This document shows positions 10,397 through 20,765 of a stretch of 64,000 nucleotides of DNA, in pieces; position 1 is the stretch's first letter; each line of letters begins with the position of its first letter. Both the position numbers and the translations under genes were made by a program. The notes below the pieces were generated by a model, which did not search any database, was not told where the DNA came from, and worked only from the letters and a program-made list of their open reading frames with translations. The DNA is taken from positions 36,846 through 100,845 of the forward strand of contig JAKOMQ010000015.1 in assembly GCA_022241605.1 (NCBI GenBank). The letters are read 5' to 3'. Source of the DNA: Aquimonas sp. (GTDB taxonomy: Bacteria > Pseudomonadota > Gammaproteobacteria > Xanthomonadales > Xanthomonadaceae).

Positions 10397-10432
10397 GGGG
10401 GCGGGCAGTCGTTGAGGGCTGCCCGCCCGCGC
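10397..10432 (-). terminator. Stem-loop downstream of mucD
   Basis: GGGCGGGCAG ... CTGCCCGCCC hairpin just past the minus-strand stop at 10437; no strong T tract. Confidence 0.5.
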
Positions 10433-10436
10433 CGGC

Positions 10437-11861
<1,425 letters not shown>

Positions 11862-11973
11862 GGGCGTCCTGTCCTCGTGGTGACATGGGAATGGCGTGAG
11901 CGCGCCGCGGGCCGCGGGCGCGAAGTGATTCGATGCGGACTCAAGCCGCAGGATTCAAGCGAGCACACTGCAT

Positions 11974-12408
11974 TCAACGTGGAGTCTCAGGAGTGTCGGA
12001 CGCCGCCAGCGTGGCTGCCGTGAACATCCTCAGCTGTGGCTGAATGGCCGGAAGACGGCCTGCCATCCACACCGCGAGCAACACCCCAAGCGAGGCGCCG
12101 AGAGCCGCAGCGGTGTTACCCCAGGGCTGCAATGCCGCAGCGCCACCGACCAGCCCCAGCAGGGGCATCCCGTAGCCACGCAGAGCCTGCGCCCTCAATA
12201 CGTCATCAGGAAGCAGCAATTCCACCTCCAGCCCCGGCGTAAGCCCGTGCGGCAGCCGCGCCGATGGCAGCCGCAGCCGATCATCGGAGCCGGTCAGGAA
12301 AATCTGGCAGCGCCCGCCACAGCCCTGGCAATCGCTGCAACGCTGGGTGCAGCGCAGTTCAACCGCATCGGCTCGGACGCTGAGCACCTCGGCACGCCGG
12401 CTTGCCAT
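11974..12408 (-). CDS. rseC: SoxR-reducing system protein RseC/MucC family
   Basis: Cys-rich N-terminus (CTQRCSDCQGCGGRC) plus two TM segments; position after rseA. Confidence 0.85.
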   Translation of the reverse strand: MASRRAEVLSVRADAVELRCTQRCSDCQGCGGRCQIFLTGSDDRLRLPSARLPHGLTPGLEVELLLPDDVLRAQALRGYGMPLLGLVGGAAALQPWGNTAAALGASLGVLLAVWMAGRLPAIQPQLRMFTAATLAASDTPETPR

Positions 12409-12419
12409 CCGCAGCGCGA

Positions 12420-13040
12420 TCAGTGCTGTCCAACAGGCTTGAGCGGCGGCGCCAGCGGGTGGCTGGGCGGCGGCAGCGGCTGCAGAGGCGAATACGGGAC
12501 CAGCAGAAGGCTCCCGTCGGGCTGCAGCACCGGGATGTACCGGATCGGCACGCTGCCCGCAGCAGGCGATGGCTCCAGGCCGGCCTGACCGGCGACAGCC
12601 TGGGCTGCGCGGCTTAGATCGGGCCGCAGATCGGCCTCGCGCAGCGGGCTGGTCACAACCTCAGCGACCAGGCTTGCAGGCTGCAGGGCAGGCTCGCGCG
12701 CGGGCTGTGGCACCACCAGCAAAGCCAACAGCGCAACCGAGGCGGCTACGGCACCGCCTCCTGCCCAGCGCAACCAGCCGTGTCCAGCCGGCGCAGTGCT
12801 TTCCGCCTCAAGTGCTGACTGCACCCGGCTGGCGAAGTCCAAGGGCAGCGGCGGTGCGGAGTGGCCACGCAGGGCGTCGCCGATCAGGTGATACCGGCTC
12901 CAGGCCTGCTTCAGCTCAGCATTGTCACCGAGCCTGCGGATCAGGAAACGGCTTTGATCCGCGGCGAGCTCACCGTCGCACAGGGCCGACAGCTGTTCGC
13001 TGATATCGGGGGAAGCGCTGGAGCGGGGTTCATTGCTCAT
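12420..13040 (-). CDS. rseA: Sigma-E factor negative regulatory protein RseA/MucA family
   Basis: EQLSALCDGELAADQSRFLIRRLGDNAELKQAWSRYHLIGDALRG anti-sigma N-domain, single TM; overlaps rpoE. Confidence 0.9.
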   Translation of the reverse strand: MSNEPRSSASPDISEQLSALCDGELAADQSRFLIRRLGDNAELKQAWSRYHLIGDALRGHSAPPLPLDFASRVQSALEAESTAPAGHGWLRWAGGGAVAASVALLALLVVPQPAREPALQPASLVAEVVTSPLREADLRPDLSRAAQAVAGQAGLEPSPAAGSVPIRYIPVLQPDGSLLLVPYSPLQPLPPPSHPLAPPLKPVGQH

Positions 13041-13798
13041 GGACGGACTCGCTCAGTGCCCATCAGCGGGCGCAATTTCTGGTCGATGGCGTCGCGGGCG
13101 CGGAAGATCCGCGAGCGCACGGTGCCGATGGGGCAGCCCATGGTCTGGGCGATTTCCTCGTAGGAGAGGCCTTCCACTTCGCGCAGGGTGATCGCCATCC
13201 GCAGTTCCTCGGGCAGCGCCTCCACGGTTTCGGCGACCGTGCGCTCGACCTCCTGGCGGGCGAGCTCGTGCTCAGGGGTGTCGGTGTCCCGCAGCCAGGT
13301 ACCACCGTCGAACTGGACAGCGTCGGAGGCATCGATATCGTCGGTCGGCGGGCGCCGGCCCTTGGCCACAAGATGGTTCTTCGCGGTGTTGACGGCGATC
13401 TTGTACAGCCAGGTGTAGAACTGGGCATCGCCGCGGAAATTGCCCAGGGCGCGATAGGCGCGGATGAAACTCTCCTGGGCCACATCCTGGCATTCGCTCC
13501 AGTCGTTGATGTAGCGGGAGATCACGCTGACCAGCTTGTGCTGATACTTGCGCACGAGCAGATCGAACGCGCTCTTGTCGCCGGCCTGCACGCGCCGCAC
13601 CAGCTCCTGATCGACTGCGTTTTCTGCCGCCCGCGGGGAGTCGGGGACGGCTGAACCTGCGGCTGCAGGCGCTACATGCTCGGGGGCGTCGATGCGGGGG
13701 GACACGGTGCTGGAAATCTCCCGCACTCGGGAAAAGGGAGCCTCGAAGCCGAGAAGAGCGGCCGGAGACGACAGGTTCAGGGCAGAGGAGGCATTCAT
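13037..13798 (-). CDS. rpoE: RNA polymerase sigma factor RpoE (AlgU-like)
   Basis: LVRRVQAGDKSAFDLLVRKYQHKLVSVISRYI...DVAQESFIRAYRAL...ITLREVEGLSYEEIAQTMGCPIGTVRSRIFRARDAI. Start codon doubtful (see finding). Confidence 0.95.
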   Translation of the reverse strand: MNASSALNLSSPAALLGFEAPFSRVREISSTVSPRIDAPEHVAPAAAGSAVPDSPRAAENAVDQELVRRVQAGDKSAFDLLVRKYQHKLVSVISRYINDWSECQDVAQESFIRAYRALGNFRGDAQFYTWLYKIAVNTAKNHLVAKGRRPPTDDIDASDAVQFDGGTWLRDTDTPEHELARQEVERTVAETVEALPEELRMAITLREVEGLSYEEIAQTMGCPIGTVRSRIFRARDAIDQKLRPLMGTERVRP

Positions 13799-13805
13799 GA
13801 CGACC

Positions 13806-13833
13806 TCCGACCCCGGGTGTAGTGTGAAAGTTC
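13806..13833 (-). promoter_or_regulatory. Candidate sigma-E/AlgU-type autoregulatory promoter of rpoE
   Basis: Minus strand GAACTT (13833-13828) - 16 nt - GTCGGA (13811-13806), close to GAACTT-N16-TCtgA. Confidence 0.65.
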
Positions 13834-14023
13834 ACTCGGATGTGGCGACGCTTGCATCTGCCGCTGCGGCCAGCGCACCTGACGAGCAGCTCTGCTGCCC
13901 TGCTGGTGTCTGCCGTACGCTCCCGGATTGACCCGGGTGCACGCGAGTCCGGATCATAAGCCCTTCGGCCCAGGTTGCGCCGGTGCACTCGCCCGGCCGA
14001 TCCGCCCCAAGCAGGAGACTCAC

Positions 14024-16066
14024 ATGTTCGACGGTTTGCGCTTCAAGCACTGGCGCCCTGAGCTTCGCGACGAGCGCGTGGTGGTGCTGACCTTCGACCG
14101 CGCCGAGTCCAGCGTGAACACACTGGCCCACGAGGTACTGGAGGAGCTGGAGCAGCTCATCGAGCGCATCGCGATCGAAAAGCCCAAGGGCGTGGTGGTG
14201 ATTTCGGGCAAGGCCTCCGGCTTCGTCGCCGGCGCCGACATCGCCGAGTTCAAGACCTACCACGAGCGTGGCACGGTCTTCGAATCGATCCGCTACGGCC
14301 AGAGTGTTTTCCAGAAGCTGGCCGAGCTGCCCTGCCCCACCGTCGCGGCCATCCACGGCTTCTGCATGGGCGGCGGCACCGAGCTGTCGCTGGCCTGCCG
14401 CTACCGCGTGGCCAGCACCGATGACAGCACCCGCATCGGCCTGCCAGAAGTCAAGCTCGGCATCTATCCCGGCTGGGGTGGCAGCGTACGTCTGCCGCCC
14501 TTGGTCGGCGCACCTGCAGCCTTCGACATGATGCTGACCGGCCGCGCCCTGTCGGCCTCGAACGCCCGCGCGATCGGCCTGGTCGACAAGACCTGCGAGC
14601 CGGCCATGCTGCTCGACACCGCACTCGGCCTGCTCAAGCGCGGCGCCAAGCGCCCGCTCAAGCAGCGCCTGATGGGCTGGGCCACCAACTGGTGGCCGGT
14701 GCGCCAGGCGCTGGCGCCGATGCTGGTCAAGCAGGTCAGCCGCAAGGCGCGCAAGGCGCACTACCCCGCGCCGTATGCGCTGATCGAAACCTGGCGCCGC
14801 AGCGGTGGCACCCCCGAAGCGCGGCTGGTGGCCGAGGCCAAGTCCGTGGCCAAGCTGGCCGGCACGCCGACCGCGCAGAATCTGGTGCGGGTGTACTTCC
14901 TGCAGGAGCGTCTGAAGGGACTGGGCGGCAAGGATCATTCGATCAAGCATGTGCACGTGATCGGCGCGGGCGTGATGGGCGGCGACATCGCGGCCTGGAG
15001 TGCACTGCGCGGCTTCGAGACCACGCTGCAGGACCGCGCGATGGAGCAGATCCAGCCGGCGATTGCCCGCGCGCATGCCTTCTATGGCAAGAAAATCAAA
15101 CGTGAGGACAAGCGCGCCGCGGCGATTGCACGCCTGAATGCCGATGTCGACGGCGCCGGCGTGGCGAAGGCGGATCTGGTCATCGAAGCGATCTTCGAGA
15201 ATCTCGACGCCAAGCGAGAGCTCTACGCCGAGGTCGAAGCCAGCCTGCCGGAGAGCAGCCTGCTCACCTCCAACACCTCGTCGATCCCGCTCACCGACCT
15301 GCGTGCCGAGCTGAAGCATCCGGCCCAATTCGCCGGCCTGCACTTCTTCAACCCGGTGTCGATGATGCCGCTGGTCGAGATCGTCCGGCACGACGGCATG
15401 GACGCCGACACCGAGCGTCGCCTGGCCGCCTTCTGCCGCGCCATCGACAAGCTGCCGGTGCCGGTCGCCGGCACCCCGGGCTTCCTGGTCAACCGCATCC
15501 TGATGCCCTACCTGCTGGAGGCGATGACGCTCTACAGCGAAGGCGTGCCCGGCCCGGTGATCGACAAAGCCGCGCTGGCCTTCGGCATGCCGATGGGCCC
15601 GATCGAGCTGGCCGACACCGTCGGCCTCGACGTCGCTGCCAGCGTCGGCAAGATCATGGCCGAGTTCTTGAACCTGCCGATCCCCAGCGGCCTCGATGGC
15701 CTGCTGGCCGCGGGCAAGCGCGGACGCAAGGACGGCCAGGGCTTCTACACCTGGGAAAATGGCCGCGCCAGGAAGCCTGAGGTGCCGAAGGACTACACCG
15801 CCCCCGAAGACCTCACCGACCGGCTGGTGCTGGCCTTCGTCAACGAGGCCGTGGCCTGCCTGCACGAGGGCGTGGTCGCCGATGCCGACCTGCTCGACGC
15901 CGGCGTGATCTTCGGCACCGGCTTCGCGCCCTTCCGCGGCGGCCCGATCCAGTACGTGTGCAGCGAGGGCGCAGCCAAGCTGAAGGCCCGCCTCGAACAG
16001 CTCGCCAGCCGCCACGGCCCGCGCTTTACTCCGCGGCCGGGGTGGGATGCGCTGATCACGGGCTGA
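14024..16066 (+). CDS. Trifunctional-type enoyl-CoA hydratase / 3-hydroxyacyl-CoA dehydrogenase (FadB/FadJ family)
   Basis: Hydratase motifs (SGKASGFVAGADIAEF, HGFCMGGGTELSLACRYR) and dehydrogenase motifs (VIGAGVMGGDIAAW, HFFNPVSMMPLVEIV, GTPGFLVNRIL). Confidence 0.93.
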   Translation: MFDGLRFKHWRPELRDERVVVLTFDRAESSVNTLAHEVLEELEQLIERIAIEKPKGVVVISGKASGFVAGADIAEFKTYHERGTVFESIRYGQSVFQKLAELPCPTVAAIHGFCMGGGTELSLACRYRVASTDDSTRIGLPEVKLGIYPGWGGSVRLPPLVGAPAAFDMMLTGRALSASNARAIGLVDKTCEPAMLLDTALGLLKRGAKRPLKQRLMGWATNWWPVRQALAPMLVKQVSRKARKAHYPAPYALIETWRRSGGTPEARLVAEAKSVAKLAGTPTAQNLVRVYFLQERLKGLGGKDHSIKHVHVIGAGVMGGDIAAWSALRGFETTLQDRAMEQIQPAIARAHAFYGKKIKREDKRAAAIARLNADVDGAGVAKADLVIEAIFENLDAKRELYAEVEASLPESSLLTSNTSSIPLTDLRAELKHPAQFAGLHFFNPVSMMPLVEIVRHDGMDADTERRLAAFCRAIDKLPVPVAGTPGFLVNRILMPYLLEAMTLYSEGVPGPVIDKAALAFGMPMGPIELADTVGLDVAASVGKIMAEFLNLPIPSGLDGLLAAGKRGRKDGQGFYTWENGRARKPEVPKDYTAPEDLTDRLVLAFVNEAVACLHEGVVADADLLDAGVIFGTGFAPFRGGPIQYVCSEGAAKLKARLEQLASRHGPRFTPRPGWDALITG

Positions 16067-16105
16067 TATACGCCCCGCGCAGTCCGAGCGCTGCAATCCA
16101 ACGCC

Positions 16106-16135
16106 AAGAGGGCGGGCCGCGAGGCCCGCCCTCTT
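16106..16135 (+). terminator. Stem-loop terminator after FadB-like gene
   Basis: AAGAGGGCGGGCC-GCGA-GGCCCGCCCTCTT perfect 13-bp stem. Confidence 0.75.
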
Positions 16136-16178
16136 GCGTTGCGCGTCCATCAGGCCAGTCTTGCCCGGGGGCGAATCC

Positions 16179-16212
16179 ACTGTGCATACCGTATCCATTA
16201 CACATGCACAGT
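16179..16212. promoter_or_regulatory. Operator-like inverted repeat upstream of GntR-family gene
   Basis: ACTGTGCAT-N16-ATGCACAGT, perfect 9-bp arms, 10 bp before GTG start. Confidence 0.65.
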
Positions 16213-16222
16213 AAGTACCCGC

Positions 16223-16634
16223 GTGGAACCGCTCCTGCTCCTTTCGGCCTCGGACCCGCGGCCGATGGACCAGCAGATCATCGATCAGATCACCGCACGG
16301 GTGATTGCGGGGGACTGGGCGCCGCCAGGCCCTGCCCTCCATCCGAGAGCTCGCGGCGAGCTGCGGCGTCAGCGTGATCACGGTCAAACGCGCTTACGAA
16401 GAGCTGGAGGCCGCCGGGGTGATCCTGACCCGTCACGGCAAGGGCTCGGTGGTGGCCGATCGGCCCGATCTCGCCCGACAACTACTGCGACAGGAGCCGG
16501 CCCGGCAGCTCGACGCTGCCGCCGACAGCGGACAGCGGCTCGGGCTTGCGCGCAGCGAGCTGCATGGCCAACTGGAGGCCGCCCTGGATGCGCGCGGCCT
16601 GCCCCACTCCCGCCTCGAAGGAACCACCCCATGA
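16223..16634 (+). pseudogene. GntR-family (YtrA-type) regulator, frameshifted
   Basis: Frame 1 VEPLLLLSASDPRPMDQQIIDQITARVIAGDWAP, then frame 2 QALPSIRELAASCGVSVITVKRAYEELEAAGVILTRHGKGSVVA; frame change near 16318-16328. Confidence 0.75.
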
Positions 16635-16922
16635 GCACTGCCTTTGCCGTCTCCGGCCTGTGCAAGCACAACCCCCAGTCAGGGCATCGAGCAGCTGGCG
16701 GATTCGGTGAGCTTGCTGCACGGCGGCCGGCTGGCGGCCAGCCCCTACTGGACCTACCTGATTCACCTGCCGCTGGTGCTTGTTCTGCAGTTCCTGCTGC
16801 TCGAGCTGGAGCTGCCGTGGCTGCTCAAGCTGGCGCTGGCCGTCACTGCAACCTGGGCCCTGTGTCTGGCGAGCCATGCGCTTCTGGTGCAGCGCACGGC
16901 GCTGCGCCGCCACGTGGGCTGA
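16631..16922 (+). pseudogene. Fused remnant: ABC ATPase N-terminus / ABC ATPase C-terminal fragment / acyltransferase-like C-terminus
   Basis: MSTAFAVSGLCKHNP (ATPase start, ATGA overlap with regulator), then out of frame GIEQLADSVSLLHGGRLAA, then SPYWTYLIHLPLVLVLQFLLLELELPWLLKL. Confidence 0.65.
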
Positions 16923-16997
16923 GAAGCGCCCTCGGGCTCTGCCCCCGACTACCGCAGCCGCCGCTGGGCGCCCGTGGCGGCGGCTCCAAGCTTGGCC

Positions 16998-18302
16998 TCA
17001 ATGCCGCATGCGATGCCGCACTCGCTTCAGGCCGAGCGTTACCAGCAACAGAATCGGAAGCACCGCCACTCCGGTCCAGAAGGTCGGCTGCACCGCAACG
17101 CCGGCGTCGCTCGCAGCTTTCAGGCCAAGGCTGACGAGACCGACCGCGTAGTAGGTGATGGCAACCACGGAGAGGCCCTCGACGGTTTGCTGCAGACGCA
17201 ACTGCAGTTGTGCGCGTCGATCCATGGAAGCGAGCAGGCTCTGGTTCTGCCGCTCCAGCTCCACCTCTACGCGGGCGCGCAGCAGCTGGCTCTGGCGCGC
17301 GATGCGCTGCGACAGCTCGTGCAACCTGCGCGCCGTCCATTGGCAGGTGCGCAGCGCGGGGGTCAGGCGCCGATCCATGAACTCCCTGAGGCTCTGCACG
17401 CCGGCGAGCGGCCTTTCCTTCAATTCCTCAAGGCGGTGGGCAACCAGTTCACCGTAGGCCTCGGCGGCGGTGAAACGCACCCCGTGTGCGGCGATCAGGC
17501 CCTCGACTCGCCCCGCGAGCGCGCTCAAGCGGCGCAGCAGACCCAGATCGGAGGCCGTATCCACCCCGGCGGCGGCCCCGGCCAGCTCCTCGGCAATGGC
17601 GGCGAGCTCCCGCTCGTCGCCCTCCAGCTGGGGCAGCACGGCCTGAGCTATGGGCAAGCTCAGCAGCGCCATCATCCGGTAGGACTCGATTTCGACCAGG
17701 CGCTGCACATAGCGTCCTGCCTGACACTCACCCATGCTCTCGTTATGCAGCAGCATGCGCGTCCAGCCGCGGCGGTCAATCCGGAATCCGGTATAGACGC
17801 GCCCATCGCCTCCCCCGACATCGCTGCCCACTGGCTGTCCGCTCTGCAGCCTCTCTGCCGCTGCACGAAGGTCAGGCGCGACCCGCGACGGCTGGGTATC
17901 GATGTGGATCGCAACCATGAGGCGGCCTGGCAGTGCCTCGAATCCACGTTCGCCGAGCAGTGTCTCGACATCGCGGTGCCGCGCATCAGGCTCGGGGGCG
18001 GGGCTGTAGACCCACCAGCTGCTGAACTCGCCGTGGCGCTCGTACTTCAAGCGCAGACGTCGGCCGTCCGCCTGCGTTTCAGCGACCCAGTGCGAGGGCA
18101 TGCGCGTCGGCACAGGCTCACCCATGCGGACCATGCACGCTGCCAGCGCCTCGGTCTCACGGGCGCGATCCTCGGTATCCATCAACAGCGCGACGTAGTG
18201 AAGCTGGTCGCCCGCGGACAGGGGCAAGGGCGGCCGCGCATGCACCTCGTCGTTCAAGACGTGGCGCGCGGGGTGTGCGGACGGCAGGTTCCAAGCGGAC
18301 AT
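16998..18302 (-). CDS. DUF3422 family membrane-anchored protein
   Basis: HPARHVLNDEVHARPPLPLSAGDQLHYVALL N-terminus and two C-terminal TM segments. ATG 18302 preferred over ORF start 18512. Confidence 0.85.
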   Translation of the reverse strand: MSAWNLPSAHPARHVLNDEVHARPPLPLSAGDQLHYVALLMDTEDRARETEALAACMVRMGEPVPTRMPSHWVAETQADGRRLRLKYERHGEFSSWWVYSPAPEPDARHRDVETLLGERGFEALPGRLMVAIHIDTQPSRVAPDLRAAAERLQSGQPVGSDVGGGDGRVYTGFRIDRRGWTRMLLHNESMGECQAGRYVQRLVEIESYRMMALLSLPIAQAVLPQLEGDERELAAIAEELAGAAAGVDTASDLGLLRRLSALAGRVEGLIAAHGVRFTAAEAYGELVAHRLEELKERPLAGVQSLREFMDRRLTPALRTCQWTARRLHELSQRIARQSQLLRARVEVELERQNQSLLASMDRRAQLQLRLQQTVEGLSVVAITYYAVGLVSLGLKAASDAGVAVQPTFWTGVAVLPILLLVTLGLKRVRHRMRH

Positions 18303-18544
18303 CGACGGCTCCAGATGCGTTCCGGGGCCGAGCGTACGCGGAGGCAGGTCAGCCAAACTTGAATTGGCGCGGGTCCGGCCCGGCGCCCGCGGCTTTTGGC
18401 AGGTCAGCGCCTCAGGGCATAAGCCGAAGGCGGACGCTGGCGATATGCACCTGTGGCTTGGCAGCGCAGAAAGCACCTCTCCTGCGCGGGCAGCAGCGCA
18501 TTCACCGTGCAATCACAGGGCCGAGATAATCCTCCGTATCCAGT

Positions 18545-18562
18545 TTTCAGAAACTTCTGAAA
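18545..18562. promoter_or_regulatory. Palindromic operator candidate upstream of GbsR-family gene
   Basis: TTTCAGAA-AC-TTCTGAAA, perfect 8-bp arms, 14 bp before ATG 18577. Confidence 0.65.
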
Positions 18563-18576
18563 CAACGGAGATCACG

Positions 18577-19188
18577 ATGAACCTTCCCCCGCTCAGTCAG
18601 TCCTTCGTGCTTCACTTTGGCGAGATGGGCAGCCGCTGGGGCATCAACCGCACGGTCGGGCAGATCTACGCCCTGCTCTACGTCAGCCGCGAGGCACAGA
18701 CCGCCGACGACATCGTCGAGAAGCTGGGCGTCTCGCGCAGCAACGTCAGCATGGGCCTCAAGGAGCTGCAGAGCTGGCGGCTGGTCAAGCTTGAACACCA
18801 TCCGGGTGACCGCCGCGACTTCTACTCGGCCCCCGAGGATGTCTGGCAGATCTTCAAGACCCTCGCCGAGGAGCGCCAGCGCCGCGAGGTGGACCCCACG
18901 CTCTCGATGCTGCGTGACGCCCTGCTGGAGCCCGCCGGCGGCAGCGAAGACGCCTATGCGCAGGAGCGCATGCGCAAGATGCATGAACTGATCGAGCAGA
19001 TCACCGACTGGTTCGCGGAGGTGCGGAAGCTCTCGCCGGAAACCCTGCAGAGCCTGATGGGCCTGGGCAGCAAGGTGGTCAAGCTGCTGGAGCTCAAGGA
19101 GCGCGTGATGGGTGGCGGGCGCCGCAGCGAGCCTGAAACGAAAGCGCCACCTGAATCGGGTGAGCGCGCGTTGAAGGCGGTGGACTGA
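18577..19188 (+). CDS. GbsR/MarR family transcriptional regulator
   Basis: FGEMGSRWGINRTVGQIYALLYVSREAQTADDIVEKLGVSRSNVSMGLKELQSWRLVK winged-helix. ATG 18577 with upstream GGAG. Confidence 0.88.
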   Translation: MNLPPLSQSFVLHFGEMGSRWGINRTVGQIYALLYVSREAQTADDIVEKLGVSRSNVSMGLKELQSWRLVKLEHHPGDRRDFYSAPEDVWQIFKTLAEERQRREVDPTLSMLRDALLEPAGGSEDAYAQERMRKMHELIEQITDWFAEVRKLSPETLQSLMGLGSKVVKLLELKERVMGGGRRSEPETKAPPESGERALKAVD

Positions 19189-19367
19189 CAACGGCGCTGG
19201 CTTGCCTCGGCCTGCCAACGCTCCGCCCTCTCCCCAGCCCCACCTTCGCTGCGCTCGGGCTCACCAAGCCACGGACTCCCTCCGGGAATCCGTATGCGGC
19301 CCGGCTCGCTCCGATGGGAGAGAGGCTCAGATCGAGAAGCTGAGAGCTTGCGCCAAGCGCGCTCCAA

Positions 19368-19402
19368 CGAATCCCGAATCCCCAATCCCGAATCCCGGCT
19401 CC
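19368..19402 (+). repeat. Heptanucleotide tandem array in cydA leader
   Basis: CGAATCC CGAATCC CCAATCC CGAATCC CGGCTCC. Confidence 0.85.
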
Positions 19403-19406
19403 CAAA

Positions 19407-20765
19407 ATGGACATCCTCGACCCGATCCTCCTGGCCCGCATCCAGTTTGCGGCCAACATCAGCTTCCACATCCTGTTCCCCACGATCACCATCGCGCTGG
19501 GCTGGCTGCTGCTGTTCTTCAAGCTGCGCTGGCGCGCCACCGGCGACGCCAAATGGAATGCGGCCTACCGGACCTGGGTGAAGGTGTTTGCCCTGTCGTT
19601 CGCGCTGGGCGTGGTCAGCGGCATCACGATGAGCTTCCAGTTCGGCACCAACTGGCCGGGCTTCATGGAGCGCGTCGGCAACATCGCGGGTCCGCTGCTG
19701 GGCTACGAGGTGCTGACCGCGTTCTTCCTGGAGGCGGCCTTCCTCGGAATCATGCTGTTCGGCCAGGGCCGGGTGTCAGACCGCGTGCATACCGTGGCTA
19801 CCTTCCTGGTCGCGTTCGGCACCACGCTGTCGGCGTTCTGGATTCTGGTGCTGAACTCCTGGATGCACACCCCGGTGGGCTTCGAGATGATCGACGGCCA
19901 GGCGCATCCGACCAGCTGGCTGGCGATCGTCTTCAATCCTTCGTTCCCGTACCGACTCACCCACATGCTGCTGGCTTCAGGTCTGACCGTGGCCTTCCTG
20001 GTCGCGGGCCTTTCAGCCTGGCGGCGCCTGCGCGGCGACCGCAGCCCTGAAGTGCAGGCCACACTGCGCACGGGTCTGGTGCTGGGCGCGGTGTTGATTC
20101 CGCTGCAGATCCTCGCCGGCGACATGCATGGCCTCAACACGCTGGAGCACCAGCCGGCCAAGGTGGCGGCGATGGAGGGCATCTGGGAGACCGAGCGCGG
20201 CGCCGGACTGCGACTGTTCGCCTGGCCCGACGAAGAGACCCGCAGCAACCGCTTCGAGGTGCAGATCCCGAAGCTGGCCAGCCTGATCCTCACCCACTCG
20301 CTGGACGGCGAAGTGCAGGGGCTCAACGAGTTCGAGCACATCCCGCCGGTGGCGCCCGTGTTTTTCTCGTTCCGGGTCATGGTTGGCATCGGCATGCTGA
20401 TGCTGGCGGTGAGCTGGCTCGGCGTGTGGCAGCTCAAGCGCCGCGGCGAGCCCGCCGGCTGGCTGCTGCGGGTGCTGGTGGGCATGAGTTTCTCGGGCTG
20501 GGTGGCGACGCTGGCCGGGTGGTATGTCACCGAGATCGGCCGCCAGCCGTGGGTGGTCTACGGCGTGCTCAGCACGGCAGATGCCGCATCGGCGGTGCCC
20601 GCGCCGCTGATCAGCATCAGCCTCGGCCTGTACCTGTCGATCTACGTAGTGCTGCTGGTGGCCTACATCAGCGTGCTGTTCCACCTGATGCACAAGGCGA
20701 TGCAGGGCCAGTCCGCGCAAGAGGCCGAGACGATGCTGCCGCCTGCGCAGGGGGCTCCGGCATGA
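19407..20765 (+). CDS. cydA: Cytochrome bd-type ubiquinol oxidase subunit I (cyanide-insensitive, short Q-loop type)
   Basis: LLARIQFAANISFHILFPTITIALGWLLLFFKLRW; 452 aa. Confidence 0.94.
   Translation: MDILDPILLARIQFAANISFHILFPTITIALGWLLLFFKLRWRATGDAKWNAAYRTWVKVFALSFALGVVSGITMSFQFGTNWPGFMERVGNIAGPLLGYEVLTAFFLEAAFLGIMLFGQGRVSDRVHTVATFLVAFGTTLSAFWILVLNSWMHTPVGFEMIDGQAHPTSWLAIVFNPSFPYRLTHMLLASGLTVAFLVAGLSAWRRLRGDRSPEVQATLRTGLVLGAVLIPLQILAGDMHGLNTLEHQPAKVAAMEGIWETERGAGLRLFAWPDEETRSNRFEVQIPKLASLILTHSLDGEVQGLNEFEHIPPVAPVFFSFRVMVGIGMLMLAVSWLGVWQLKRRGEPAGWLLRVLVGMSFSGWVATLAGWYVTEIGRQPWVVYGVLSTADAASAVPAPLISISLGLYLSIYVVLLVAYISVLFHLMHKAMQGQSAQEAETMLPPAQGAPA

Noticed and set aside
13832-16387. 851-aa minus-strand ORF
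   Set aside because: Antisense to the FadB/FadJ-like gene; His/Gln/Ala-rich composition typical of antisense frames in GC-rich DNA.
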